A DNA stretch of 32,013 nucleotides from CAYHKY01 sp964357355 (GCA_964357355.1 CAYHKY010000005.1:1-32013); one strand, 5' to 3'; positions 1-7,345 are shown, numbered from the stretch's first letter. Notes: generated from the sequence alone by a model not told the origin. Made by a program: numbers and translations.

Positions 1-128
1 GGCTAGATTTTGTATAGGTTTTAATTTGATTTTTTTTAGCCATAAAAGTAGTACGGATTCGCCTTTTAACTAAGTCTGCCGCTTAAAAAATGAGGGAATA
101 AACCCGACAATTTTTCCCCGATATATTT

Positions 129-157
129 AGCCTACGCCAGCAAAAAACGCTTGTCAA
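129..157 (-). promoter_or_regulatory. possible minus-strand promoter
   Basis: On the minus strand a perfect -35 box TTGACA (152-157) is followed after 17 bp by TAGGCT (129-134), a weak -10 with 3 of 6 consensus bases. It would drive something leaving the window to the left. The rest of 1-173 shows no coding pattern that I recognise. Confidence 0.25.
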
Positions 158-173
158 TAGCGGTGAGTGTTTT

Positions 174-362
174 TTAAGTTCTGATTTGAAGTGCCAGACC
201 CATGCGACCCACATAATAACAGGAGTTTATGAGTTTATGGGATCTGAATAACATCTTACAGAAGTTGCTAAAATCAAAGGAAAGAAGATTATGGAGCCCT
301 AAATCTTTGAGTTTAAAATAAAAGTTACTCCCTTCTATAAGAATGATAGACCTTTGTTTCAC
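174..362 (-). pseudogene. truncated NYN-domain (LabA/DUF88-like) protein fragment
   Basis: The 62 codons read like the N-terminus of an NYN-domain RNase-like protein. Residues 1-16 give the first beta strand with the acidic motif IEGSNFYFKL, matching the family's usual (I/F)DGxNfyfkl, and YYVG at residues 49-52 matches the next strand. Family members run 150-200 residues, so the C-terminal two thirds, including the later acidic residues of the nuclease site, are missing. The other frames downstream do not restore it, so this looks like truncation and not a single frameshift. The start is GTG, 6 nt after a TATACT -10 box and with no Shine-Dalgarno sequence. It lies directly after a terminator hairpin. 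The family assignment rests on the first 50 residues only. Confidence 0.5.
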
Positions 363-376
363 AATCCCAGTATAAC

Positions 377-414
377 AAAAAACCCCTGCAAATAGCTTTC
401 GCTCTCACAGGGGG
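377..414 (-). terminator. intrinsic terminator downstream of the RelE/RelB operon
   Basis: Read on the minus strand, CCCCTG pairs with CAGGGG and the stem continues through G-U pairs and a bulged A to AGC-GAAA-GCT, closing on a GAAA tetraloop. It is followed by six T and then GTT. It ends transcription coming from the toxin-antitoxin genes before the NYN fragment. On the plus strand there is no U tract, so it is directional. Confidence 0.8.
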
Positions 415-502
415 ATTTAGGATTTAATATTACCTAATTTATCCTATTTTGTCAATAACCACTAGACTATGTTTATACTTTTGTAACAATCTATATTGCA
501 AA

Positions 503-540
503 GCGCAGGGTAGTGTCTGACGTTAGAACTTTTTACGCAC
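503..540. repeat. 38-bp direct repeat, copy A
   Basis: This copy matches 4143-4180 with two mismatches (504 and 511); the last 29 bases are identical. The core contains agtgtctgacgttagaac and ends in ttttacgcac. It lies 25 bp beyond the relE stop codon. No other copy was seen in the window on either strand. Confidence 0.85.
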
Positions 541-565
541 GAAATTCACAATATTTCTTTGTTTT

Positions 566-838
566 TCAGGGTTTATAAAGTTCAGTATGTGTTCCCAACA
601 AAACAAAATAGGCGACTTTTTCATCTCCTATATCAACTTCTTTATAGAGCGCTCGAAAGTCTGCAGTAATATTGATACTTCGGTATCCTTGATACTCTCT
701 TTTAAGAGAGTGATTATTGAGTTGAGGATCATGGTGATTTTTGGAGAAAATAAGCATCCTGTCTTTCACTCTATGTCTGATTCGTACGTCAACATTTTTA
801 AGTTTAGTTAAAAACTCAGGATCATAAAAAACCTTCAT
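566..838 (-). CDS. RelE/YafQ-like type II toxin (mRNA interferase family)
   Basis: A small basic protein of the RelE/ParE fold, which in the RelE/YafQ branch cuts mRNA on the ribosome. The second half has the typical order HSL...YRSINITADFRALYK...VLLGTHTELY, that is, the basic beta strands ending in the conserved GTHxELY tail. I start it at the ATG at 838: this gives an ATGA overlap with the antitoxin stop, and CAGGGA lies just upstream as ribosome binding site. An in-frame ATG at 859 would add seven residues but has no such site. The gene is translationally coupled to the antitoxin before it and followed by a strong terminator. Intact length suggests it is functional; activity is inferred from the family. 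Confidence 0.88.
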   Translation of the reverse strand: MKVFYDPEFLTKLKNVDVRIRHRVKDRMLIFSKNHHDPQLNNHSLKREYQGYRSINITADFRALYKEVDIGDEKVAYFVLLGTHTELYKP

Positions 839-1119
839 ATTCCCTGTTTTTCTAGCCATGCGACCGCTTCTTCTCCGGTTTTAAATATAGGCGACGTATT
901 TCCTTTTTTTAAGTTTTCTTCTGCTTTCTTTAATGCGGCGCGTGTAACTTCATTTGGATATTCATCAAAAGTACTAAAAGTAACTGTTTTTGTTTTAATC
1001 AGCTGTTTTAAGTACGCATTAAGAATTGCACTTAAACTCAAGCCCATCTCATGAGCTACTTCTTGCGCTTTTTGTTTAATTTCAGGCTCGGTTTTGATAT
1101 AAATGGCACTAGTATTCAT
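835..1119 (-). CDS. RelB/DinJ-type ribbon-helix-helix antitoxin
   Basis: This 94-aa protein should neutralise the RelE-like toxin encoded just downstream and repress its own operon. Residues 1-45 have the RelB/DinJ pattern: a short beta strand (AIYIKTEPEIKQKAQEVA) followed by the helix-turn-helix GLSLSAILNAYLKQLI. The C-terminal part is charged and likely wraps the toxin. The promoter sits immediately upstream and overlaps two tandem 11-bp repeats, the expected kind of operator for a ribbon-helix-helix repressor. The ATG has no Shine-Dalgarno sequence and lies 8 nt after the -10 box, so the mRNA is probably leaderless or nearly so. Confidence 0.88.
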   Translation of the reverse strand: MNTSAIYIKTEPEIKQKAQEVAHEMGLSLSAILNAYLKQLIKTKTVTFSTFDEYPNEVTRAALKKAEENLKKGNTSPIFKTGEEAVAWLEKQGI

Positions 1120-1156
1120 ATGATGAAAATATATACTTTTTATATACTTTTGTCAA
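1120..1156 (-). promoter_or_regulatory. antitoxin promoter with tandem 11-bp operator repeats
   Basis: Minus-strand TTGACA (1151-1156), a 17-bp spacer, then TATATT (1128-1133). Two perfect tandem copies of tatatactttt (plus strand, 1130-1140 and 1141-1151) fill the spacer and touch both boxes. Bound antitoxin would block RNA polymerase. The remainder of the gap up to 1377 shows no other clear signal. Confidence 0.75.
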
Positions 1157-1377
1157 ATAGTCGTTAAAGATGTAAAATTATTATTTGTTTTCATCGTTAG
1201 TGACAACTTTTACCAGAAAGTTTTTAGCTTTATTGAAAACTTGATTAACACAATAAAGTATAAATTATCATTAGCCAATGTAAATTCCTCTGACTTACAG
1301 ATGGGATGTGATGTGATGTCTTTTAAATTGAGTTCTACGCTTTTTTCAAAAACGTAACAAATAATGATATGAAAAGT

Positions 1378-2976
1378 TTAACTTCCTTTCTTCAGTACCC
1401 AGCGCCCTCTGATTTTTCGACTGTGATGCTGAGTTTTTGCAACGACTCGTTTCAGTTTTTTCTGTAAGTTCAGCATGGTCATTTCTTCCATAATCTGTTT
1501 AGCAGTCCTTTTAGACAGTTCCTCCAGTCTTTCGCGGGCAAAGCGATAATTAGGATTGACCTTTAATGCTTCTTGTAGCTTTATCTTACCTGCTTCAAGG
1601 TCACCTGCTGCTACCAGACTCATGCCTAAATTTGCTAAGGTACGAAATTTGATTGGAAAATCAGGATATAAATTCAGGACTTGATTAAATAAATGTATTG
1701 CTTTTGTAAACTGCTGTGTTCGCATCACTTTAAATCCCTGCTCATGCAGTTTCCACGCCGCATCCCAGCGCTTTGACCAATAAATCAATACTGAATTGTA
1801 CTCGATTTTTGTATCTGGATTCCCATGTTGTTTTCTTTCTCCGACAATCACCTCACGCGCCGTTTTGTATCCAAATTTTTTTCGCGGCCGGTCTAGCCAG
1901 TTCTTTATAAATACTTTTGAATGCTGGATTTGTTTTTCTGGAACTGTAATGTCTTCTGCTTCTACTACTTTACCTAGTTCCCTTGAACATTCGCGTATCA
2001 ACATTTCTTCCACAGGTCCTTTGTCAAAAGCGGTACCTCTATTTTTATTTACATGAACCAACATCCATAATTCTTGAATGATTTGGTTTAGTTTTTCCTC
2101 ATTCTTAGGTTGTTCCAGCGCTATAATAAGTAGTGAATGAAAAAATACCAACGGATGTTTTGCTTGTTTGAATCGAAGATCGAAGTCAACTTCATCAAGC
2201 GGTAATTCTTCTTTTTTTGCAAATGAAAAAAGCTCTTTTTTTAGATCTTCATAGGAACGCGTTTCCTTTTGACTATCTTCGACCCCAGAATCTTTTTTTC
2301 CGTGCCACACTGTAAGAAAATCTTTACCTGTTATGCTCAATTGTTTGGGTGACAGGTAGGAAATATATTCAGACGTTTTTGGTAAAATAGCCATAAGCCC
2401 GCCGCCAAAAATCCAATGATCATCGACCGGCAAAATTCTTGCTACTACCATGTTTCCCGGCTTAATACTAAACGAACCCATCCGTTCGGCAACAAGATAC
2501 AACTGCTTTTTTTGCGATGAGGCAATTTTCATACCTCTTCCTAAATAAACTTCAAGCACTTGCCAGATCCCAAACTGTTGCTCTTTTATCCAGCGTGTAT
2601 ACAGATTTAGGACCGAAGCTTCTTTGGTAAGGGTTTCAGTATAGAGTTCAAGTGGCGTCTTCCCTGTTTTAGTTTTACCCTCAAAGAGAATGACTTCTGA
2701 TAATCCTTGAGCTTCATCTTCCAAAATATGTCCACCTGGTTTACGATCCAGTGTTTCTTTGAATATTCGCATAAACAATTCTCTATACCACTCCTGGCTG
2801 GTGGCCCAATCGGTAAGTGGACGGATAAACTCAGCTTTTTTAAGTGGTGCTGGCGGTAGTAGTGAAGTGTCTTTTCCTAGGCAGCATTTTTTATATTTAT
2901 TGCCCGATCCGCATGGGCATGGATCATTTCTACCAACCTTACTTTGCGTAAGTGATACCGTGCGTGATATTTTCAT
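1378..2976 (-). CDS. SEC-C motif protein with C-terminal TPR repeats
   Basis: Residues 15-32 form a SEC-C zinc motif, GRNDPCPCGSGNKYKKCC, with ligands C20, C22, C31 and C32; in SecA the same motif binds zinc and contacts SecB and the ribosome. Residues about 405-487 contain two or more TPR-like helix pairs (KAIHLFNQVLNLYP, then LANLGMSLVAAGDLEAGKIKLQEALKVNP). The middle 350 residues are not recognised. The C-terminus is rich in Lys and Arg. No signal peptide or membrane segment is seen, so it should be cytoplasmic. The ATG overlaps the stop of the upstream 335-aa gene (ATGA), so the pair is co-translated. Zinc-SEC-C plus TPR suggests a protein- or ribosome-binding adaptor; the real role is unknown. 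It sits between a toxin-antitoxin pair and fic inside the two 38-bp repeats. Confidence 0.85.
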   Translation of the reverse strand: MKISRTVSLTQSKVGRNDPCPCGSGNKYKKCCLGKDTSLLPPAPLKKAEFIRPLTDWATSQEWYRELFMRIFKETLDRKPGGHILEDEAQGLSEVILFEGKTKTGKTPLELYTETLTKEASVLNLYTRWIKEQQFGIWQVLEVYLGRGMKIASSQKKQLYLVAERMGSFSIKPGNMVVARILPVDDHWIFGGGLMAILPKTSEYISYLSPKQLSITGKDFLTVWHGKKDSGVEDSQKETRSYEDLKKELFSFAKKEELPLDEVDFDLRFKQAKHPLVFFHSLLIIALEQPKNEEKLNQIIQELWMLVHVNKNRGTAFDKGPVEEMLIRECSRELGKVVEAEDITVPEKQIQHSKVFIKNWLDRPRKKFGYKTAREVIVGERKQHGNPDTKIEYNSVLIYWSKRWDAAWKLHEQGFKVMRTQQFTKAIHLFNQVLNLYPDFPIKFRTLANLGMSLVAAGDLEAGKIKLQEALKVNPNYRFARERLEELSKRTAKQIMEEMTMLNLQKKLKRVVAKTQHHSRKIRGRWVLKKGS

Positions 2977-3980
2977 GAAAAAATAAGTGAAAATAATTGT
3001 TTGCCAAACGGTGTTAATCGAATTGACCCTGGCGGCTTTGCCAAAATAAAGCGGGGATCGCCCTTTGGATCACTGGCTATTTCAACTATTTCTTGCCGGA
3101 AGTCACCTATTTCCATGTAGTATGGTTCAAGAAGAAGCATATACTGTGATAATGGTGTAACAAAGTACAAATCAAAAAGAGTCCCCATATGAAAAAATGC
3201 ATCTCGTTTCATTGATTTTTCACTCATGGTCTCATACGATCTAGGTACTTCTTTTTGTAGAATTCGCTCTTTCTCCAACTGCTCTAATTCCTTTCCTGTC
3301 ATGGACCACCCAGGAAATTTTTTGCGAACTAGCGAAATAATTACGTCAAATATTTCATCCGGAGTGACTCCGCGTTCTCCTGTCCTGTGAATTTGTTTTA
3401 GGAACTGTTCCAGCAATGAAACGAATTGTTTAAGTGAAAATGTGTTCGAAATGAATGGATCATTTCCCCACCAATGAGATATAAGATTGGTTATTAATAT
3501 GGACCAAAATGTAATCAGCTCTTTTGTCGAAGTTATGTCGGCCAAACCCTCATTTTTACTTGAAATCTGTATCTGACTAAGCAATTCTTTATAGAACCGG
3601 TCAGATATAAAATAAGTCATCGACTCATTTTTAAATAAACTATCGAGCAAAGGCTGCTCATAAAAAGAAACTAGTTCAATATCAAGCTCGACAGTTGCAC
3701 TCATTTTATCAGTACTGATTGCGGGTTTGGCAAAGAACATAGTTTTGTCAGGCCAATCTTCAATCGTATGAAAATATTCTACCTTGGCAACTGGACTTAT
3801 ATCATCAGACGATGAAAGTCGAGTAAAATACCACCGCCAAAAAATCGGAGTCAAAAATGAGGAGAACTTTTCCGTATTTTCCACCGGCATTTGTTGTAGT
3901 ATCTCTCCTACAAAACCGGTAAATATATCAAAAAAACGCGGAATTGAACTGTTTTGCCACTGATCCGGTGAAATATCCAT
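2973..3980 (-). CDS. unrecognised 335-aa protein, co-translated with the SEC-C protein
   Basis: I do not recognise this family. The protein is soluble-looking, rich in Phe, Trp and Leu, with mostly helical stretches and no signal peptide or clear membrane segment. Residues near 200-235 (SLLEQFLKQIHRTGERGVTPDEIFDVIISLVRKK, cut here only to show helix and turn pattern) look like a small helical domain. It is the first gene of a two-gene operon; its TGA overlaps the ATG of the SEC-C/TPR gene. The ATG used here is preceded by AT-rich sequence containing TATATT but no Shine-Dalgarno sequence. The strict coupling suggests that the two proteins work together, possibly as a complex. Confidence 0.75.
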   Translation of the reverse strand: MDISPDQWQNSSIPRFFDIFTGFVGEILQQMPVENTEKFSSFLTPIFWRWYFTRLSSSDDISPVAKVEYFHTIEDWPDKTMFFAKPAISTDKMSATVELDIELVSFYEQPLLDSLFKNESMTYFISDRFYKELLSQIQISSKNEGLADITSTKELITFWSILITNLISHWWGNDPFISNTFSLKQFVSLLEQFLKQIHRTGERGVTPDEIFDVIISLVRKKFPGWSMTGKELEQLEKERILQKEVPRSYETMSEKSMKRDAFFHMGTLFDLYFVTPLSQYMLLLEPYYMEIGDFRQEIVEIASDPKGDPRFILAKPPGSIRLTPFGKQLFSLIFS

Positions 3981-4142
3981 ATAATATAAGATAATTTGAT
4001 AAAGAACAAAATAGTAGACTTAGGACAACTTCCAGATCAATGTGAAAGTTTAGATTTATTTTAAGAATGAATCAAAAATGAAAAATTCGAGTCTTAGTCT
4101 CTGTCGCTATATTTAGATTGTTGTGACAGTCCAAATTTCGGT

Positions 4143-4180
4143 GTGCAGGGCAGTGTCTGACGTTAGAACTTTTTACGCAC
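4143..4180. repeat. 38-bp direct repeat, copy B
   Basis: This is the second copy of the repeat at 503-540, at an offset of exactly 3640 bp and in the same orientation. It lies 34 bp beyond the fic stop codon. The sequence on either side of the two copies is not alike beyond a few bases, so the repeat ends are well defined. Confidence 0.85.
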
Positions 4181-4214
4181 AAAGCAACTCAGTTTTTCAC
4201 ATTCCTAACTTTGC

Positions 4215-5279
4215 TTAAATAATAACACGATACCGGGTACTTCTACCAAGGCCCAGCCTTTCTACTTTTTTAAGACTGGTCAATTTTCTCATGACCTGAT
4301 TGATAGTAGGTCTGGCAACTCCTGTGTTTTGAGAAATACTTCGGGGATTTGCTTCCCCAACTTTCTGTAAATATTTCCAGACTTTCAGTTGTTTTTCTGA
4401 GAGCGTTTTTTCAACAGTTTCAGTTGATAAAAGGTCAATCGCCATTTGAGATTGTTTTAATAAAATACGTACAATAAACTCTAACCACGGAGTGATAGTT
4501 TCGTTATCATTGTTAAATGTTTTTTGACTATTTCTAAGTGCCACATAATACTCAGGCTTATTATCCTCAATCAGTTTTTCATGAGAAACATAGGGCATAT
4601 ATAAATACCCCTGTTTAAGAAGCAGTAAGTTGGTTAATACGCGAGATAATCTACCATTACCATCTTGAAATGGATGGATTTGTAAAAACTCCACCAGATA
4701 ATTACCAATAATTATGATTGGATGATACGTTTTTACTCTAAAAGCATTTTGCGTCCAGTCGATGAGATCCCACATCGCCCCCGGGGTCAAATATGCTGGA
4801 GTAGTATCAAACAGAATTCCAGTCGAATTTCCGGCTGCGTCAATCATATGAACTTTGTTTTCTTGGTACTTATAGTCTCCACGATGTAATTCATCTCTTT
4901 CCACATATTTAAGCAACTCTTTGTGAAAGTGTTTAATAATGCTTTCATTCAAGGATAAATTTTCCCAAGAATCAAAAATATTTTGCAAAAGCTCATAATA
5001 TCCTTTAACTTCAGCCACATCACGATCAGTGAATTTCTCAATCGAAATGCCCCGCATCAACTTTTCAATATCCTCGTCTGTCAGCTTTGCTCCCTCAATT
5101 CGAGTTGAAGCCCCAGTTGAAGTCACCAGTACGGAACGTTTGAGTCGACCAAGCACTTGAGGATGAAGTTGGCTACCGGCTGTCCAACGGCCTTTGAGTT
5201 CGTCAATTCGCGCAATGTCAACCCAAATGGGGGCTGGGATGGAGGTTAATCGCTTATCTAGTCGGTTTTGAGTATTCAT
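4215..5279 (-). CDS. Fic-family protein (AMP-transferase) with winged-helix C-terminus
   Basis: Fic enzymes transfer AMP from ATP to hydroxyl groups of target proteins. The catalytic motif is complete at residues 202-213, HPFQDGNGRLSR, with the active-site His202 and the anion-binding Gly/Arg. The N-terminal part carries STRIEG at 58-63, matching the (S/T)xxxE(G/N) inhibitory helix of class II Fic proteins, so the enzyme should be self-inhibited through Glu62. Residues about 290-354 form a winged-helix domain (PRSISQNTGVARPTINQVM) likely to bind DNA. Length 354 is usual for this Fic_N-Fic-wHTH architecture. The promoter contains three copies of a 10-bp motif, which fits autoregulation by the wHTH domain. 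The target is unknown. Confidence 0.9.
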   Translation of the reverse strand: MNTQNRLDKRLTSIPAPIWVDIARIDELKGRWTAGSQLHPQVLGRLKRSVLVTSTGASTRIEGAKLTDEDIEKLMRGISIEKFTDRDVAEVKGYYELLQNIFDSWENLSLNESIIKHFHKELLKYVERDELHRGDYKYQENKVHMIDAAGNSTGILFDTTPAYLTPGAMWDLIDWTQNAFRVKTYHPIIIIGNYLVEFLQIHPFQDGNGRLSRVLTNLLLLKQGYLYMPYVSHEKLIEDNKPEYYVALRNSQKTFNNDNETITPWLEFIVRILLKQSQMAIDLLSTETVEKTLSEKQLKVWKYLQKVGEANPRSISQNTGVARPTINQVMRKLTSLKKVERLGLGRSTRYRVII

Positions 5280-5322
5280 AATCTTATACTTTGACTATAT
5301 AAGATTATATAAGATTAGTCAA
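5280..5322 (-). promoter_or_regulatory. fic promoter with repeated operator-like motif
   Basis: Minus-strand TTGACT (5317-5322), a 17-bp spacer and TATAGT (5294-5299). TAATCTTATA occurs twice in direct tandem between the boxes and once inverted (TATAAGATTA) between the -10 and the ATG. This is a good candidate for binding by the Fic protein's own winged helix. Confidence 0.65.
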
Positions 5323-5430
5323 GATTGAGACGTTTTTGAGGCTATGTATGTCTTGCTTGAATTGAAAGATGAGACAATGCAGCGACGTTTTTCTTTGACC
5401 GTTTTCCAGGGCATCTTTTCTTTTAGTAAA

Positions 5431-5446
5431 GTATATCATGATATAC
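5431..5446. promoter_or_regulatory. perfect 16-bp palindrome upstream of coaBC
   Basis: GTATATCATGATATAC is a perfect palindrome 10 bp before the coaBC start codon. It overlaps a TATACT -10-like box (5442-5447), which would place the transcription start close to the GTG. It may be an operator for an unidentified dimeric repressor. No good -35 box is seen at 17 bp. Confidence 0.4.
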
Positions 5447-5456
5447 TTCCCTGGTA

Positions 5457-6698
5457 GTGAAAAAGACTGTTGTGATTGGCATAACCAGTGGCATAGCTGC
5501 CTATAAATCTCTTGCTCTTATTGAGTCGTTGAAACAGGCAGGTATTACCGTTATCATCATCATGACCAAACACGCAACTCAAATGGTAAATCCTAATGAT
5601 TTTGAAAAAGCCTCAGGAAATAGAGTATTTATCGATTTATTTGAAAAAGAATTCGATTATCGAAAGATTCTGAAAACTCGAAAAGTTAACCACATAGAAA
5701 TAGCAGATAAAGCAGATTTGCTAGTGATCGTTCCTGCTACTGCAAATATAATTGCCAAATTCGCTCATGGCTTAGCTGATGACTTTCTCACAACAACAAC
5801 TCTTGCAGTTACTGTACCTATTCTTGTATGCCCCTCAATGAACGTGAACATGTGGAACAATCCTTTAGTTCAAGAGAATATTCATAAACTCAGAACTTTG
5901 GGATTCCAAATCATTGAACCGGAAGCGGGAATGCTTGCCTGTGGTTATGAAGGTAAAGGAAGATTAAGAGAAGCAACATTTATTCGCGATGAAGTTATAA
6001 AGCGTCTTCATAACACAGACGTGTTGAGGGGTAAAAGGGTGATTATCACCTCTGGGGGCACGAACGAAAAAATTGATGACGTACGTTTTATTACGAACCG
6101 AAGTTCGGGCAAGATGGGTGCAGCAATAGCTGAAGCTTGTCACTTAAGAGGTGCAGAAGTACTCCTTTTAAGATCAAAAACTGCAGTTCTTCCTCGCTAC
6201 CTGATGAAAGAAAAAGTGTTTAGTACAGCCGGAGACTTGTACAATTTAATTAATGAAAATATCTGGGACTGCGACATTTTCTTCCACGTTGCCGCAGTAG
6301 CTGACTTCCAAGTAGTTAAACCACGGATAGGAAAAATCTCAAGTGATAAATCTCTAACCGTCAAACTGGAACCACAAATTAAAATTTTGGATCAACTAAA
6401 AAAAATGAATCCTGATATAAAATTAATGGCTTTCAAAGCTGAATATGGATTGACAGAAAAGGAACTCATAAATTCTTCGTTCAAAAAGCTTAAACAAGTT
6501 CACGCAGACGCTATAATAGCAAATGACGTCAGTCGAAAAGATCGAGGATTTGAGGTAGATACGAATGAGGTCCTTATCATTTTACCAAATAAAGCTGTTA
6601 AAAAAATCCCCCTTACTACTAAATCTCTGGCAGCAGAAAAGATTATTGACTATTTATATGAAAACCTGATTACGAATGAGGGTAAAGAAACAATCTAA
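5457..6698 (+). CDS. coaBC: bifunctional phosphopantothenoylcysteine decarboxylase / phosphopantothenate-cysteine ligase
   Basis: CoaBC joins phosphopantothenate to cysteine using CTP and then decarboxylates the product to 4'-phosphopantetheine, two middle steps of coenzyme A synthesis. The CoaC flavoprotein half (residues 1-185) has GITSGIAAYK, catalytic His79 in NHIEIA, PSMNVNMW at 126-133 and the flexible-flap Cys162 in ACGYEGKGR. The CoaB half (191-413) has TSGGTNEKIDDVRFITNRSSGKMG, AAVADF at 279-284, Lys289 and ANDVS. Length and all key residues are normal, so it should be active. The start is GTG, without a clear ribosome binding site. Its 3' end overlaps the convergent kinase gene by 29 bp. 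The rest of the pathway is not in the window. Confidence 0.95.
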   Translation: MKKTVVIGITSGIAAYKSLALIESLKQAGITVIIIMTKHATQMVNPNDFEKASGNRVFIDLFEKEFDYRKILKTRKVNHIEIADKADLLVIVPATANIIAKFAHGLADDFLTTTTLAVTVPILVCPSMNVNMWNNPLVQENIHKLRTLGFQIIEPEAGMLACGYEGKGRLREATFIRDEVIKRLHNTDVLRGKRVIITSGGTNEKIDDVRFITNRSSGKMGAAIAEACHLRGAEVLLLRSKTAVLPRYLMKEKVFSTAGDLYNLINENIWDCDIFFHVAAVADFQVVKPRIGKISSDKSLTVKLEPQIKILDQLKKMNPDIKLMAFKAEYGLTEKELINSSFKKLKQVHADAIIANDVSRKDRGFEVDTNEVLIILPNKAVKKIPLTTKSLAAEKIIDYLYENLITNEGKETI

Positions 6699-7170
6699 TT
6701 TGTCGCTTTATTTCTATTTTTCCTGAAGTACAGTTCTTTAATACTTGATGATGTATAGCGGGCGGATCGAAATTAAGGCACATTTTCCGAGCGTATTCCA
6801 GATCAAGTGGAGTTTCTTTTCTCAATAGTAAACGCTTTTCTCTGATAGCACTATCTGCGTGAACAAAAATAAAACAAATTGAAAGGAACTCGCGCCTGAC
6901 CCATTTTCGGTATTTTTCTTTAATAAATGTTTGTGCAATCACTAAATGCGGTTGAGTTTGATTTAGTCGTTTAATACTCTCAATCAACCCAGAGAAAAAT
7001 TCATCTCTCTGACTATCCGTAATAGGAACTCGATGATCTATCGCCCATTTCATGCGAGGTGTTAAATCTTCGTCTCCGTCATAAAAATGGAATCCAAATG
7101 ATTCCTGAAATATCTTACCAACAAAAGTTTTACCCGCTCCTGGAGGGCCAAATAGAATAAAAATCGACAT
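6670..7170 (-). CDS. P-loop kinase, gluconokinase/shikimate-kinase-like
   Basis: A 166-aa small-molecule kinase of the P-loop NTPase fold. The Walker A motif is GPPGAGKT at residues 8-15. DGDEDL at 31-36, followed by PRMKWAIDHRVPITDSQRDE, strongly resembles the substrate loop of gluconokinases (DGDxLHPxxN...GxPLTDxDR), although the His and Asn of that motif are replaced, so the substrate may differ. Arg/Lys-rich lid residues occur near 110-118 (REKRLLLRKE). A clear Shine-Dalgarno AGGAG lies 4 nt before the ATG, in contrast to several leaderless-looking genes here. It is convergent with coaBC and overlaps its end. A nucleoside or other metabolite kinase is the alternative. Confidence 0.75.
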   Translation of the reverse strand: MSIFILFGPPGAGKTFVGKIFQESFGFHFYDGDEDLTPRMKWAIDHRVPITDSQRDEFFSGLIESIKRLNQTQPHLVIAQTFIKEKYRKWVRREFLSICFIFVHADSAIREKRLLLRKETPLDLEYARKMCLNFDPPAIHHQVLKNCTSGKIEIKRQIRLFLYPHS

Positions 7171-7224
7171 GTTCTCCTGTGTTCCAATAAAAAATACTCT
7201 CTACTCCCACTGAGTAAAACGAAG

Positions 7225-7274
7225 TACTGAGGCTAGGATTCGAACCTAGGTAGCCCGTTAGGGCGCGAGTTTTA
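7225..7274 (-). pseudogene. 3' half of a second tRNA-Tyr-like gene
   Basis: Over 7233-7274 this segment matches the intact tRNA-Tyr (7354-7395) at 40 of 42 bases: from the anticodon loop (TAAAACTCG) through the variable arm (GCCC-TAAC-GGGC) and T arm. It then has its own acceptor 3' strand CCTCAGT and A73. The T loop is canonical (TTCGAAT). No 5' half with a matching acceptor (ACTGAGG) and D arm lies next to it. Upstream, where the 5' half should be, a GC-rich hairpin is found instead. Confidence 0.7.
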
Positions 7275-7326
7275 TGCCGCCACTCTCATATTTTTAATGT
7301 TGGCGGCACCCCGCCTGCGGCGGTGG
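7275..7326 (-). repeat. GC-rich hairpin segment joined to the tRNA-Tyr fragment
   Basis: Perfect inverted repeat TGCCGCCA (7275-7282) with TGGCGGCA (7301-7308), plus a second small hairpin CCGC-CTGC-GG style at 7311-7322. These 52 bases separate gagtttta (7267-7274) from cagactc (7327-7333), two motifs that are contiguous in the intact tRNA-Tyr anticodon arm (7388-7402). The left border shares 17 bp with 7696-7712. Confidence 0.6.
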
Positions 7327-7345
7327 CAGACTCTTAAATAGATTG

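Noticed and set aside
1335..1357. Hairpin TACG-TTTTT/AAAAA-CGTA after the SEC-C gene as a terminator
   Set aside because: The stem is mostly A-T with a bulge and has no following U tract on the minus strand; too weak to annotate.
4101..4127. CTGTCGC/GTGACAG inverted repeat beside repeat copy B
   Set aside because: Short arms with a wobble pair and a 13-base or longer loop, not present beside copy A.
503..4180. Reading the 38-bp repeats as integron attC sites, because of gttagaac near the middle and their place after gene 3' ends
   Set aside because: No matching second core site and no inverted L/R structure is found within about 150 bp, and no integrase is present in the window. The conserved part is an exact direct repeat, unlike variable attC sites.
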